DNA from: Microlunatus speluncae
Lineage (GTDB): Bacteria; Actinomycetota; Actinomycetes; Propionibacteriales; Propionibacteriaceae
Assembly (NCBI RefSeq): GCF_009299835.1
Contig: NZ_VKCZ01000011.1
Location: 124,001-188,000 of the forward strand
Direction: 5' to 3'
DNA length: 64,000 bases
Part shown: in pieces, positions 43,267 to 52,421 of the stretch
How the letters are laid out: every line of letters starts with the position of its first letter
How positions within the stretch are numbered: position 1 is the first letter of the stretch
Position numbers and translations under genes: made by a program
Notes under the pieces: model-generated
The model's input: only the letters and a program-made list of their open reading frames with translations
The model's database searches: none
What the model was told of the DNA's origin: nothing

Positions 43267-44616
43267 GGGGAGGGTCAGGGTGGTGCGGACGACCGAGGCG
43301 AGGTGTTCGGCTACGGCGTTGGCGCGGTCGGCGGTCTCGGCTTCGACCATCACCCGGACCAGGGACTCGGTGCCGGAGGGGCGGAGCAGGACCCGGCCGG
43401 TGGTGCCGAGCTCGGCGGTCGCGTCGGCGACGGCGCGACTCAGGGTCGGGTCGGTGTCGGCGCGGGTCTTGTCCACGCCCGGGACGTTGATCAACACCTG
43501 CGGCATCCGGGTCATCACCGAGGTCAGCTTGGCCAGCGAATGGCCGCTGGTGGCCATCCGGCGCACCAGCTGCAACCCGGTCAGCACCCCGTCACCGGTG
43601 GTGGCGTGCTCGGACAAGATCACGTGTCCGGACTGTTCGCCGCCGAGGATGTAGCCGCCGGCCTTCATCGCCTCCAGCACGTAGCGGTCGCCGACCCGGG
43701 TCTGCTGTACGGCGATGTCGGCGGCCTTCATCGCCTGCACCAGGCCGAGATTGCTCATCACGGTGGCGACGACGGTGTTGCCGGCCAGCCGCCCCTGCTC
43801 GGCGAACGCCACGGCCAGGATGGCCAGGATCTGATCACCGTCGACCAACGCCCCGTCGGCGTCGACCGCCAGGCAGCGGTCAGCGTCACCGTCGAGGGCG
43901 AGCCCGAGATCGGCGCCGTGCTCGACGACCGCGCGCTGCAACTGCTCGGGATGGGTCGAACCGCAGTTCTCGTTGATGTTGTTGCCGTTGGGCTCGGCGT
44001 GCAGCGGGATCACGGTCGCACCGAGCGCGCTGAACGCCTCAGGCCCGACCAGGTGAGCGGCGCCGTTGGCGCAGTCGACGACGACCTTGATCCCGTCGAA
44101 CCGCACCGGGTCCACCGTCTGCACCAGATGGGAGATGTACGACGCGGTCAGACCCGGGTCGTCCGCGACCCGGCCCACGTCGGCGCCGGTCGGCCGCTGC
44201 CAGGTCTCCCGCAGCCGGGCCTCGATCGCGTCCTCGACCGCGTCGTCCAGTTTCTCGCCGCCGCGGGCGAAGAACTTGATCCCGTTGTCCGGCATCGGGT
44301 TGTGGCTGGCCGAGAGCATCACGCCGAGATCGGCCTTGGTCGCCCGGGTCAGGTAGGCCACGCCGGGGGTCGGCAGCACACCGAGCCGGTGCACGTTGAC
44401 CCCGGCGCTGGCCAGGCCGGCCACGACGGCCGCCTCCAGGAATTCCCCCGAGGCCCGCGGATCACGGCCGACGACGGCGGACGGTTGATGTCCGCCGAAC
44501 GCACCGCTCTCCGCGAGCACATGAGCCGCGGCGACCGACAGGTCGAGGGCCAGCTCCGCGGTCAGTTCCGCGTTGGCCTTGCCCCGGACCCCGTCGGTCC
44601 CGAAAAGTCGCCCCAT
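43264..44616 (-). CDS. glmM: Phosphoglucosamine mutase
   Basis: 450 residues, normal length. It converts glucosamine-6-P to glucosamine-1-P. The phospho-serine is Ser104 in [12 protein letters not shown], Mg2+ is bound by [14 protein letters not shown], and the C-terminal phosphate loop is [16 protein letters not shown]. It follows rpsI by 10 bp, the usual rplM-rpsI-glmM order. Confidence 0.97.
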   Translation of the reverse strand: MGRLFGTDGVRGKANAELTAELALDLSVAAAHVLAESGAFGGHQPSAVVGRDPRASGEFLEAAVVAGLASAGVNVHRLGVLPTPGVAYLTRATKADLGVMLSASHNPMPDNGIKFFARGGEKLDDAVEDAIEARLRETWQRPTGADVGRVADDPGLTASYISHLVQTVDPVRFDGIKVVVDCANGAAHLVGPEAFSALGATVIPLHAEPNGNNINENCGSTHPEQLQRAVVEHGADLGLALDGDADRCLAVDADGALVDGDQILAILAVAFAEQGRLAGNTVVATVMSNLGLVQAMKAADIAVQQTRVGDRYVLEAMKAGGYILGGEQSGHVILSEHATTGDGVLTGLQLVRRMATSGHSLAKLTSVMTRMPQVLINVPGVDKTRADTDPTLSRAVADATAELGTTGRVLLRPSGTESLVRVMVEAETADRANAVAEHLASVVRTTLTLP

Positions 44617-44626
44617 GCGATGAGGC

Positions 44627-45166
44627 TCAGCGCTTGCTGTACTGAGGAGCCTTACGGGCCTTCTTGAGGCCGGCTTTCTTCCGTTCCTTGATCCGGGCGT
44701 CCCGGGTCAGCATGCCGGCCTTCTTCAGCGCGGACCGGCTGGCCTCGGCGTCGACGGCGTTCAGCGAACGGGCCACGCCGAGCCGCACCGCACCGGCCTG
44801 GCCGGTGATGCCGCCACCGTGAACGCGAGCGATCACGTCGTAGGAGCCCTCGACACCGGCCGTGCCGAACGGCTCGGAAGCGATCTGCTGGTGCACCTTG
44901 TTGGGGAAGTACTCCTCCAACGTGCGGCCGTTGATCGTCCAGGTGCCGCTGCCCGGAACGATCCGGACCCGGGCAATGGCCTCCTTGCGGCGGCCGGTGG
45001 CCGAGCCGGGAGCCACGACGGCGGGACGGCTGGTCGGTCCGGAAGCCGAAGGGTTGGCCTCGGAGCGGTAGGCGATCTCGCGGTCGCCCTCGGTGAAGGG
45101 GCGAACCTCTTCGTCGGCGGTGGTCTCGGTCACGGTTTCAGACACGGTCGAGCTTTCTGTCGTCAC
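44627..45166 (-). CDS. rpsI: 30S ribosomal protein S9
   Basis: 179 residues. The conserved S9 body begins at [24 protein letters not shown] and ends in the basic tail [25 protein letters not shown]. The first about 50 residues are an acidic, Thr/Glu-rich extension typical of actinobacterial S9. Its start overlaps the rplM stop by 4 nt. Confidence 0.97.
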   Translation of the reverse strand: MTTESSTVSETVTETTADEEVRPFTEGDREIAYRSEANPSASGPTSRPAVVAPGSATGRRKEAIARVRIVPGSGTWTINGRTLEEYFPNKVHQQIASEPFGTAGVEGSYDVIARVHGGGITGQAGAVRLGVARSLNAVDAEASRSALKKAGMLTRDARIKERKKAGLKKARKAPQYSKR

Positions 45167-45606
45167 TGGCTGATCTGGGTGATCTGGAACGGCTGCGGCT
45201 TCTGCGCCGTGTGCGGATGCTCCGGACCGGAATAGACCTTGAGCTTCTTGATCAGCTTCCGGGACAGCCGGTTCTTCGGCAGCATGCCCCAGACGGCCTG
45301 CTCCACCGCCTTGCGCGGATCGGTGTCCAGCAGCTTGCCGTACGAGATGGACTTGAGCCCACCCGGACGACCGGAGTGCCGGTAGCTGATCTTGTCCTCG
45401 CGCTTGTTACCGGTCAGCGCGATCTTGGACGCATTCACGACGACGACGAAGTCTCCCCCGTCGACGTGCGGCGCGAAGGTCGGCTTGTGCTTCCCGCGGA
45501 GCAGCGTTGCCGCCGTCACGGCGAGCCGGCCCAGCACGAGATCATCGGCGTCGATGACATGCCATTCACGGGTGACCTCACCCGGTTTGGGACTGTACGT
45601 GGACAC
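45163..45606 (-). CDS. rplM: 50S ribosomal protein L13
   Basis: 147 residues. [32 protein letters not shown] and [18 protein letters not shown], then [26 protein letters not shown], are the standard L13 sequence. GTG 45606 is chosen because L13 proteins begin here; the frame upstream is not L13. Confidence 0.96.
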   Translation of the reverse strand: MSTYSPKPGEVTREWHVIDADDLVLGRLAVTAATLLRGKHKPTFAPHVDGGDFVVVVNASKIALTGNKREDKISYRHSGRPGGLKSISYGKLLDTDPRKAVEQAVWGMLPKNRLSRKLIKKLKVYSGPEHPHTAQKPQPFQITQISQ

Positions 45607-45769
45607 TGCCTCGCCCTGCCAATCTCTCTCTGGTGTGCTGCTGACGAAAACCCTGCGCGCATCATCAGCGGACCGAGGTTGCTCGATGCAGGGAATTGAG
45701 CGCGCGATGGCGCAACAGCAGGCTAGATTACCGGCCCTGGGCAACGCCGGTCAAAACGACCCCGGAACA

Positions 45770-45793
45770 CCCTTCGACAGGCTCAGGGAACGA
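45770..45793 (+). repeat. CTTCGACAGGCTCAGGG element, copy 2
   Basis: Identical over 24 bp to 11774-11797. Its last bases (GGGAACGA) are the first bases of the tandem repeat that follows, as if the array grew from the end of the element. Confidence 0.75.
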
Positions 45794-45876
45794 GGGGGAA
45801 GCGGCGTCGGGAACGAGGGGGAAGCGGCGTCGGGAACGAGGGGGAAGTGGCGTCGGAACGAGGGGGAAGCGGCGTC
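45786..45876 (+). repeat. 23-bp tandem repeat, four units
   Basis: GGGAACGAGGGGGAAGCGGC followed by GTC repeats at 45786, 45809 and 45832, and at 45855 with one base missing. One unit has T for C. It is minisatellite-like and purine-rich on this strand. Confidence 0.9.
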
Positions 45877-45932
45877 GCGTGAGCCAGCGCACATCCGCCG
45901 TCCCCCGCTGGCCACTCGCCGCTACGCCCGCG

Positions 45933-45938
45933 TAGGTT
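45933..45938 (+). promoter_or_regulatory. -10 box TAGGTT for the citrate synthase gene
   Basis: TAGGTT lies 7 nt before ATG 45946 without a ribosome binding site, consistent with a leaderless message. Confidence 0.45.
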
Positions 45939-45945
45939 GTCGCTC

Positions 45946-47226
45946 ATGACCGAGTCGCTCACCGTACGGGACAACCGCACCGGCAAGGATTATGAGCTGG
46001 AGATCACCGACGGCACCATCCGGGCCGCGGACCTGAAGCAGATCGCCGTCGACGGGCAGCCGGGGCTGGCGACGTACGACCCTGGATTCGTCAACACCGC
46101 CTCCTGCCGCAGCGCGATCACCTACATCGACGGTGAGGCCGGGATCCTCGAGTACCGCGGTTACCCGATCGAGCAACTGGCCGAGTCCTCCAGCTACCTC
46201 GAGGTCGCCTATCTCCTGTTGAACGGTGAGCTGCCGACCTCCGATCAGCTGGCCCAGTGGACCCACGAGGTCACGTACCACACCTTCGTGCACGAGAACC
46301 TGAAGCAGTTCATCCAGGGCTTCCGCTACGACGCGCACCCGATGGCGATGCTGATGGCAGGCGTGAGCGCCCTGTCCACCTTCTACCCCGAAGCCGTGAA
46401 CATCGACGACGCCGGCAACCGGCAGCTGCAGATCACCCGGATGATCGCCAAGATGCCGACCCTCGGCGCCTTCGCGTTCCGGCATCAGCAGGGCAAGCCG
46501 TACGTCTACCCGGACAACGGACTCTCTTATACGGCGAACTTCCTGGCCATGCTGTTCAAGATGAGCGAGCCGGAGTATCACGCCGACGAGCGGCTGGTGA
46601 AGGCCCTCGAGGTGCTGTTCATCCTGCACGCTGATCATGAACAGAACGCTTCGGCCAACGCGGTCCGCGCCGTCGGCTCCACCGAGGTGGACCCGTACTC
46701 CTCGGTCGCCGCCGGCATCGCCGCGCTCTACGGCCCGCTGCACGGCGGCGCCAACGAGGCCGTGCTGCGGATGCTGCGCCGGATCGGCTCCACCGACAAC
46801 ATCCCGGATTTCATCGCCGGGGTGAAGGAGGGCAAGGAGCGGCTGATGGGCTTCGGCCACCGGGTCTACAAGAACTATGACCCGCGGGCGACGATCATCA
46901 AGAAGGCCTGCGACGACGTCTTCGAGGTGACCGGGGTCAACCCGCTGCTCAAGATCGCCCAGGAGCTGGAGAAGATCGCGCTGGAGGACGACTACTTCGT
47001 CTCCCGCAAGCTCTACCCGAACGTCGACTTCTACTCGGGCCTGATCTACGAGGCGATGGAGTTCCCGCCGGAGATGTTCACGGTGCTGTTCTCCATTCCG
47101 CGCACCTCGGGCTGGCTGGCCCAGTGGTCGGAGCTGGTCACCGATCCGGAGCAGAAGATCGCCCGGCCGAAGCAGATCTACACCGGGCCGCGGAAGCGCG
47201 AGTTCATCCCGATGAATCAGCGCTGA
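45946..47226 (+). CDS. gltA: Citrate synthase
   Basis: 426 residues, the size of the hexameric, NADH-sensitive-type enzymes found in actinobacteria. The catalytic residues are visible: His in GPLHGGANEAV, His in MGFGHRVYK and Asp in PNVDFYSG. It condenses oxaloacetate and acetyl-CoA in the TCA cycle. ATG 45946 is chosen over TTG 45937 because of the -10 spacing and the typical MTES start. Confidence 0.97.
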   Translation: MTESLTVRDNRTGKDYELEITDGTIRAADLKQIAVDGQPGLATYDPGFVNTASCRSAITYIDGEAGILEYRGYPIEQLAESSSYLEVAYLLLNGELPTSDQLAQWTHEVTYHTFVHENLKQFIQGFRYDAHPMAMLMAGVSALSTFYPEAVNIDDAGNRQLQITRMIAKMPTLGAFAFRHQQGKPYVYPDNGLSYTANFLAMLFKMSEPEYHADERLVKALEVLFILHADHEQNASANAVRAVGSTEVDPYSSVAAGIAALYGPLHGGANEAVLRMLRRIGSTDNIPDFIAGVKEGKERLMGFGHRVYKNYDPRATIIKKACDDVFEVTGVNPLLKIAQELEKIALEDDYFVSRKLYPNVDFYSGLIYEAMEFPPEMFTVLFSIPRTSGWLAQWSELVTDPEQKIARPKQIYTGPRKREFIPMNQR

Positions 47227-47290
47227 GGCTCAATTCGGCCCCGTACAACCGAGTGGCCGTTGACCCGGTGCACCTGACAAGCTCGACCGG

Positions 47291-48313
47291 GTGGAGCATC
47301 AAGATCACCTGCCGCGGGCGACCATCTCGCCGGACGGCACGCAGTACTACGACGGACCCGACTGGGGTTGGCAGGATCTCTGGCTGACCCCGGATCGGGT
47401 CCTGGCGTTCTGCACCGAGGACCGCGGCCTGCCGGCGACCCAGGTGGGCCTGCTGGCCGAGGGGCTGCTCAACCAGACCTGGAAGATCGAATGCGCCGAT
47501 CATGATCGGGTGCTGCGGGTCGGCCGGTCCGAGCGGACCGCCGAACAGGTCGCGTACGAACTGCCGGTGGCCCGGGCCTGGGCCGCCGTGGCACCGGTCG
47601 TGGTCGCCGCCGAGCACGACGACGTGCCGGTGGTCGATGATCACATCCTGACCCTTTTTCCTTACGTGGATGGGTTCTCCGGCAGCTCCGTGCCGAGCCC
47701 GGATCGCTGCCGGGAGCTGGTCCCGGTGCTGGCCGCGATGCACCGCGCCGCGCTCGAGCTGGACTTCGATCAACGGCCCGGCTTCACCTCGGTGGACGAT
47801 CCGCCGCGCCGGTACGGCTGGGACGAGGCCCGAGCCGCGATCATCGACCGGTTCGGCCGTGGTGCCGAGGTGCTGGGCCCGGTGACCGTCGTGGACCGCG
47901 CCGTCGAGGAGCTGGCCGGCCGGCTCGACGACTGGACCCGATCCGGCCGGCTGGCCGCCCGGGCGCCGGTGCACGGCGACCTGAACCCGCGCAACCAGCT
48001 CTATCTGGAGGACCGGCTGGTCGCGATCATCGACACCGACGATCTGCGGGTCGAGCCGCTGGTCTGGGAGGTCGCGAACCTCGCCTACACCGACCTCGAG
48101 GTGGAGCCGGCGCAGATCTGGCGGGACTACCTGGCCGCCGGCGGACCGTTGGATCCGGCCGACGAGGAGCTGCTGCTGCCGATGGCCCGGCTGGGCGTCG
48201 TCGGCGAGATCCAGTGGCTCACCGACGCCGACGGCCGGGCCACCCACCTGGCCCTCGACTCGCTGTTCGCCCTCGCCGCCACCCTCACCGGCCGCCCCAC
48301 CCGCGACGTCTGA
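47291..48313 (+). CDS. Aminoglycoside phosphotransferase-like kinase
   Basis: 340 residues with a protein-kinase-like APH fold. The catalytic loop is PVHGDLNPRNQL (near residue 227) and the metal-binding motif is AIIDTDD. The N-terminal lobe has GLLNQTWKIECADHDRVLRVG. Relatives phosphorylate aminoglycosides, homoserine or sugars; the substrate here is unknown. GTG 47291 follows the citrate synthase gene by 64 bp. Confidence 0.85.
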   Translation: MEHQDHLPRATISPDGTQYYDGPDWGWQDLWLTPDRVLAFCTEDRGLPATQVGLLAEGLLNQTWKIECADHDRVLRVGRSERTAEQVAYELPVARAWAAVAPVVVAAEHDDVPVVDDHILTLFPYVDGFSGSSVPSPDRCRELVPVLAAMHRAALELDFDQRPGFTSVDDPPRRYGWDEARAAIIDRFGRGAEVLGPVTVVDRAVEELAGRLDDWTRSGRLAARAPVHGDLNPRNQLYLEDRLVAIIDTDDLRVEPLVWEVANLAYTDLEVEPAQIWRDYLAAGGPLDPADEELLLPMARLGVVGEIQWLTDADGRATHLALDSLFALAATLTGRPTRDV

Positions 48314-48315
48314 AA

Positions 48316-48375
48316 ACCCCGAGTTGTCAGACTTTCACCGGCCTATAGCGTGGTGAGAGTCTGACAACTCGGGGT
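48316..48375. repeat. Family A palindromic element, copy A4
   Basis: ACCCC-GAGTTGTCAGACT at the left faces AGTCTGACAACTC-GGGGT. The inner stem TTCACC/GGTGAG differs from A1-A3, and the loop is GGCCTATAGCGT. It lies between convergent genes. The minus-strand acetyltransferase reads into it and stops at 48335-48337. Confidence 0.85.
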
Positions 48376-48958
48376 CCCAGTCGGGGGCGAGGAGGGACCA
48401 GATCTCGATGTCGTGGCGTTCGCCGGAGGGGTGCCGGTAGGCCTGGCGCAGGACGCCCTCCCGGACCATGCCGAGCCGGCGGGCGACGGCGATGCTCGGC
48501 TCGTTGCCGGCGGCGACCTGCCACTCCACCCGGTGCGCGCCGCGTTCCTTGATCACCCAGTCGATGATCAACCGCGAGGCCCGGGTGACCAGGCCCCGGC
48601 CGACCGCCGCGGGCTCCAGCCAGCAGCCGGCCTCGGCGGTGCCCTGGTCGAGGTTCATGGTCCGGAACAGCACCCCGCCGACCAGGGTGTCGTCGGACCA
48701 GATGCCGTAGATCCGGCCGGTGTCCGATGCGGCCTTCTCGGCGTACGAGGCGAGGAAGGCACGACTGGTCTCCAGGTCGGTGATCGCCTCGGCCAGGCCG
48801 ATGAAGCGTCCGATGAAGTCCCGGCCCCGATCCATGTGGGCCAGCAACTCCTCGGCCCGCCAGGGCTCGAGCGGACGCAGCTCGGCGCCGTCGGCACCGA
48901 GGGACTGAGCAAACACGAACGGCTCGCTTTCGTTGGGAGAGTGACCGAAATCCGGCAC
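48335..48958 (-). CDS. RimJ/RimL-type N-acetyltransferase with repeat-encoded C-terminus
   Basis: 207 residues. The GNAT fold of RimJ/RimL type shows RLEPWRAEELLAHMDRGR-like beginnings, WLEPAAVGRGLVTRASRLIIDW and HRVEWQVAAGNEPSIAVARRLGMVREGVLRQAY. The last about 12 residues (PELSDSHHAIGR) come from repeat A4 rather than from the fold, which should end at IWSLLAPDW. The peptide or small-molecule substrate is unknown. Confidence 0.87.
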   Translation of the reverse strand: MPDFGHSPNESEPFVFAQSLGADGAELRPLEPWRAEELLAHMDRGRDFIGRFIGLAEAITDLETSRAFLASYAEKAASDTGRIYGIWSDDTLVGGVLFRTMNLDQGTAEAGCWLEPAAVGRGLVTRASRLIIDWVIKERGAHRVEWQVAAGNEPSIAVARRLGMVREGVLRQAYRHPSGERHDIEIWSLLAPDWDPELSDSHHAIGR

Positions 48959-49031
48959 GCGTCGGCCGGATGAGACGCATTCTGGCCGGAATCGTCAACC
49001 ATTGCTGGATTCCGGTCACTCCGGCCGCGGG

Positions 49032-49565
49032 TCAGCGATCCGGGGCGTGCCACTCCAAAAAGCGCATGTGCCGGCCGATGCCGGACACCTCGGACTCACC
49101 GCCGGCATAGGCGGCCATGTCTCGGAAGCCGATCGACCGGTAGAGCGCGTGCGCCTCGACCATGAACACGGCCGTCTCCAGCCACACCCGTCGATACCCC
49201 AGCTCGACCGCGTCGGCCAGCAACTCGGTGAGCAGCCGCCGACCGAGGCCGCCGCCCCGCGTCGCCGGCTGGACATACATCCGCTTCACCTCGGCGGTCT
49301 CGACGTCGATCGGCTTCAGCCCGACCAGGCCGACCGGACCGCCCTGCTGCTCGGCGATCAGCAGCCGGCCGCGCGGGCCGAGCAGCTCCGGCAGCTCGGC
49401 CCGGAAAGCGGCCAGGTGGGCCTCGACGACCTCGGGACCGAGCCCGGCGCCCAACCCGATCAGCTGACCGTAACCCCAGTTGACGTACTCCTCGAGCAAC
49501 CGGGCGATCCGGGCGTGCACCGCCTCGGGGTCGCCGGTCGCCCGGACGATCCGCGACTCCGACAT
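49032..49565 (-). CDS. GNAT family N-acetyltransferase
   Basis: 177 residues. The acetyl-CoA motif is RMYVQPATRGGGLGRRLLTELLADAV, followed by LETAVFMVEAHALYRSIGFRDM. The N-terminal half has EEYVNWGYGQLIGLGAGLG. ATG 49565 has GGAG upstream; ATG 49586, overlapping the glycosyltransferase stop, is an alternative. It is probably co-transcribed with that gene. Confidence 0.83.
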   Translation of the reverse strand: MSESRIVRATGDPEAVHARIARLLEEYVNWGYGQLIGLGAGLGPEVVEAHLAAFRAELPELLGPRGRLLIAEQQGGPVGLVGLKPIDVETAEVKRMYVQPATRGGGLGRRLLTELLADAVELGYRRVWLETAVFMVEAHALYRSIGFRDMAAYAGGESEVSGIGRHMRFLEWHAPDR

Positions 49566-49578
49566 CACTCCGCTCCGT

Positions 49579-50898
49579 TCAGACATCGACCCGCCGATCG
49601 TCCCGCATGACCGGCCGGCGAGTCGACGCCAACCGCTCCATCAGGTCGGCACCCTCCTCGGCCGCGTCGTGCTCGGCCAGCTCGGTCCGCACCGCAGTGG
49701 CAGCGGTACGGAAGCCTGGCTCGGCCAGCACCCGACGAACGGCGGCCCGGACCCGCTCCGGCGCGGGGTGGGTCCGGCCCAGCCGGATCCCGACGCCGGA
49801 CCAGGCGATCCGGGCAGCGATCTCGGCCTTCTCCTCGGTGGTCCCGGCCTGGACGATCGGGACCCCGTGGGCCAGCGCGGTGGTCACCCCGGTGTAGCCG
49901 CCGTTGGTCACGAACACGTCGGCCGAGCCCAGCAGTTCGTCGTACGGCAGCCACGGTGCGACGATGCAGTTGTCGGGCAGCGGACCATGATCACGCTCCA
50001 GCGCGGTTCGGTCCAAGCCACCGGTGGTGACCACCACCAGCACCGGCTCCGCCGCCAGCGCGCTGATCGTCGGCATGATCAACTCGGTCGGGTCCGGCCG
50101 CAGACTGCCCTGAGTCACGTGCACCACCGGCCGGCCCTCGGACAGCCTGGGCCACCACGGCGGCGGCTGCCACGGCACCGGATCCGGCCGCAGCGCGCCG
50201 ATCCAGTGGAAGTGGCCCGGCAGGTCGGCCCGCGGATATTCGAAGGACGGTGTGCAGCCCTGCAGATGCAGCATCGGTGAGGCGACCCGGGCCAGGGCCG
50301 ACACCGGATCCGGCGGCAGCCCGAGGTCGGCCCTGATCCGCTGGTAGGCCCGTTCGGTCGGACCAAAAATGATCTTGGACGCGAATCCGCCGACCAGCCG
50401 GTTGCGGAGCCGGCCGAGCGGCCCGGGCAGCGGCAGCAGGCCCGGACCGAAGGGTGGCGTGTCGGCATCCTGATAAGGGAGCGGTCCGTCGCCGAAGGTC
50501 GCCCAGCCGATGCCCTCCAGCTCGGCCAGCAGCCCCACTCCGAAGCTCAGGCCCTCGGTCAGGAAGGCATCGACCGGGTGCGCCGCGGTGATCCGGCGCA
50601 GGTCGGCCACCCGCTGCGGCGCGTGCCCGACGAAGATCTTTTCGAAGCCTTGGCCGATCATCGCCGGCCCGGATTTGCCCTGGAACTCGGGAAAGGCCTC
50701 GTCGACCGATTGGCCGCCGTAATCCGGTTGGTCGGTGAAGGCCACCGGCTCGGCTCCGGTCCCGGCGATTCGATCATGGAATGCACGGCCGGCGTACCAG
50801 AGGACGGTGTGGCCGCGCCGCACCAGTCGGGCGGCGATCGGCATCGGATTGGTGGTGTGCGCCTGGACCGGGATGGAGGCGAAGACGAAGGTTGACAT
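49579..50898 (-). CDS. GT1-type glycosyltransferase (macrolide glycosyltransferase-like)
   Basis: 439 residues with a GT-B fold. The N-terminus FVFASIPVQAHTTNPMPIAARLVRRGHTVLWYAG binds acceptor. The C-terminal part has the nucleotide-sugar motif WLPYDELLGSADVFVTNGGYTGVTTALAHGVPIV. Relatives attach glucose or other sugars to macrolides, flavonoids and other lipophilic acceptors, often giving resistance. It is divergent from a tetR gene with an operator-like dyad between. A GGGAG site precedes ATG 50898. Confidence 0.87.
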   Translation of the reverse strand: MSTFVFASIPVQAHTTNPMPIAARLVRRGHTVLWYAGRAFHDRIAGTGAEPVAFTDQPDYGGQSVDEAFPEFQGKSGPAMIGQGFEKIFVGHAPQRVADLRRITAAHPVDAFLTEGLSFGVGLLAELEGIGWATFGDGPLPYQDADTPPFGPGLLPLPGPLGRLRNRLVGGFASKIIFGPTERAYQRIRADLGLPPDPVSALARVASPMLHLQGCTPSFEYPRADLPGHFHWIGALRPDPVPWQPPPWWPRLSEGRPVVHVTQGSLRPDPTELIMPTISALAAEPVLVVVTTGGLDRTALERDHGPLPDNCIVAPWLPYDELLGSADVFVTNGGYTGVTTALAHGVPIVQAGTTEEKAEIAARIAWSGVGIRLGRTHPAPERVRAAVRRVLAEPGFRTAATAVRTELAEHDAAEEGADLMERLASTRRPVMRDDRRVDV

Positions 50899-50937
50899 GG
50901 TGACTCCCTGAGGCGGCTCCCCCGCCGCCCTGTCGTA

Positions 50938-50965
50938 TGATGGAGCAACGCTAACATCATTTTAG
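50938..50965. promoter_or_regulatory. Operator-like dyads between the glycosyltransferase and tetR genes
   Basis: TGATG (50938-50942) and CATCA (50955-50959) are inverted, and CTAACATCATTTTAG (50951-50965) is an imperfect 15-bp palindrome. The position suits a TetR protein repressing both divergent genes. Confidence 0.45.
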
Positions 50966-50975
50966 TAGGAGTCAA

Positions 50976-51653
50976 ATGAATTCAATGGATCGTCCGTACC
51001 ACAGCCCGATCCGCGCGGAACAGGCCGGCCTCACCCGGCGGCGGATCATCGACGCCGCCCACCAGGCCTTCCTCGACGACGGCTACTCGGCCACGACGAT
51101 CGCCGGGATCGCAGGCGCCGCTGGGGTTTCGGCCCAGACGATCTACAACACGTTCGGCACCAAACCGGCCCTGCTCAAGGGGGTCCACGACGTCGTCCTG
51201 ATCGGCGACGACGAGCCGATCCCGATGAGCCGGCGGCCCGAGGTGATCGCGATGTATCAGCTGACGGATCCGCGCGAGTTCCTGCACGGCTACGCCGCGC
51301 TCGGCCGGCGGCTGGCGGACCGGATCGGGCCGCTGATGCTGGCGATCATGGCCGGCGCCGCGGCCGGCGACGCCGAGCTGGCCGAGCACCTGGCGACCAC
51401 CGACCGGGAGCGGCTGGCCGGGACCCTGATGGTGGTCCGCCGGGTCGAGGAGCTGGGCGCGTTGCGGCCGGAGTTGACCGTCGAGCGGGCCCGGGATCGG
51501 ATCTGGGCCCTGAACAGCCTGGAGTTCTGGGAGCTGCTGACCCGCCGCCGGCGCTGGAGCGGCGATGCCTACCAGGAATGGATCGGCGATGCCCTGTGCG
51601 AGGCCGTACTCGCTCCGGCCAGGCCCGCGAGAAACCGGAGCCGGTCGGTCTGA
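50976..51653 (+). CDS. TetR family transcriptional regulator
   Basis: 225 residues. The N-terminal HTH (TRRRIIDAAHQAFLDDGYSATTIAGIAGAAGVSAQTIYNTFGTKPALLKGV) is canonical; the C-terminal ligand domain is helical. GTAGGAG precedes ATG 50976 by 5 nt. It probably represses the divergent glycosyltransferase gene in response to a lipophilic compound. Confidence 0.92.
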   Translation: MNSMDRPYHSPIRAEQAGLTRRRIIDAAHQAFLDDGYSATTIAGIAGAAGVSAQTIYNTFGTKPALLKGVHDVVLIGDDEPIPMSRRPEVIAMYQLTDPREFLHGYAALGRRLADRIGPLMLAIMAGAAAGDAELAEHLATTDRERLAGTLMVVRRVEELGALRPELTVERARDRIWALNSLEFWELLTRRRRWSGDAYQEWIGDALCEAVLAPARPARNRSRSV

Positions 51654-51713
51654 AAGGATTCAGGCTGAGGCCGATCGACGACGGCCGGTGCTATCGGGAG
51701 GTGAGCGGGGACG

Positions 51714-52421
51714 ATGACCGCGACAGGAAACAGGACCGCGTTGGTGGTCCGCGGTGGCTGGGACGGGCATGCGCCGGTCCAGGCGACCGATCTCTTCATT
51801 CCGCATCTGGTGGACAACGGATTCACCGTCCGGGTCGAGGACTCGCCCGAGATCTATGCCGACACCGACTATCTCGCCGGCGTCGATCTGATCATGCAGT
51901 GCGTGACGATGAGCAAGATCGAACGTGATCAACTCGTCGGGCTGCGGGACGCGATCGCGGCCGGCACCGGGTTCGCCGGTTGGCACGGTGGGATCGCCGA
52001 TTCGTATCGCAACTCCAGCGACTACCTGCATCTGGTGGGCGGTCAGTTCGCCTGCCACCCGGGCAAGCCGGTCAGCGAGCACGTGCCGGGGGACCCGGCC
52101 AACAACTTCGTCCCGTACCTGATCAACATCAGGCCCGAGACCGCTGATCATCCGATCGTGGCCGGGATCGAGGACTTCGAGTTGATCACCGAGCAGTATT
52201 GGGTGCTGTCCGACGACTACATCGACGTGCTGGCCACGACCACGCAGAAGGTCCGCGAGGGCGATGCGTGGCACCGCGAGGTGACGTCGCCGGCGATCTG
52301 GACCAGGAACTGGGGTCAGGGAAAGATCTTCGTCGCCACGCCGGGACACAGCGTGGACGTGCTGCAGAACGACTCGGTGCGCACCATCATCGAGCGCGGC
52401 CTGCTCTGGGCGGCCCGATGA
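51714..52421 (+). CDS. ThuA-like protein
   Basis: 235 residues of the ThuA family (glutamine-amidotransferase-like fold). TALVVRGGWDGHAP, GFAGWHGGIADSYRNSSDYLHLVGGQFACHPG and IWTRNWGQGKIFVATPGHS match. ThuA proteins act in uptake or metabolism of disaccharides such as trehalose; their chemistry is uncertain. The stop overlaps the dehydrogenase start by 4 nt, and this ThuA/Gfo-Idh pairing is common in sugar operons. Confidence 0.88.
   Translation: MTATGNRTALVVRGGWDGHAPVQATDLFIPHLVDNGFTVRVEDSPEIYADTDYLAGVDLIMQCVTMSKIERDQLVGLRDAIAAGTGFAGWHGGIADSYRNSSDYLHLVGGQFACHPGKPVSEHVPGDPANNFVPYLINIRPETADHPIVAGIEDFELITEQYWVLSDDYIDVLATTTQKVREGDAWHREVTSPAIWTRNWGQGKIFVATPGHSVDVLQNDSVRTIIERGLLWAAR

Larger units (their letters stand above)
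45607..45945. other. Divergent promoter region between rplM and the citrate synthase gene
   Basis: 339 bp without a gene. It holds the rplM leader (GC-poor, 45610-45730), a CTTCGACAGGCTCAGGG element, a 23-bp tandem repeat and the citrate synthase -10 box. Confidence 0.7.

Noticed and set aside
45607..45740. An autoregulatory L13-type leader structure upstream of rplM
   Set aside because: The leader is long enough, but I could not build a convincing conserved fold from this single sequence.
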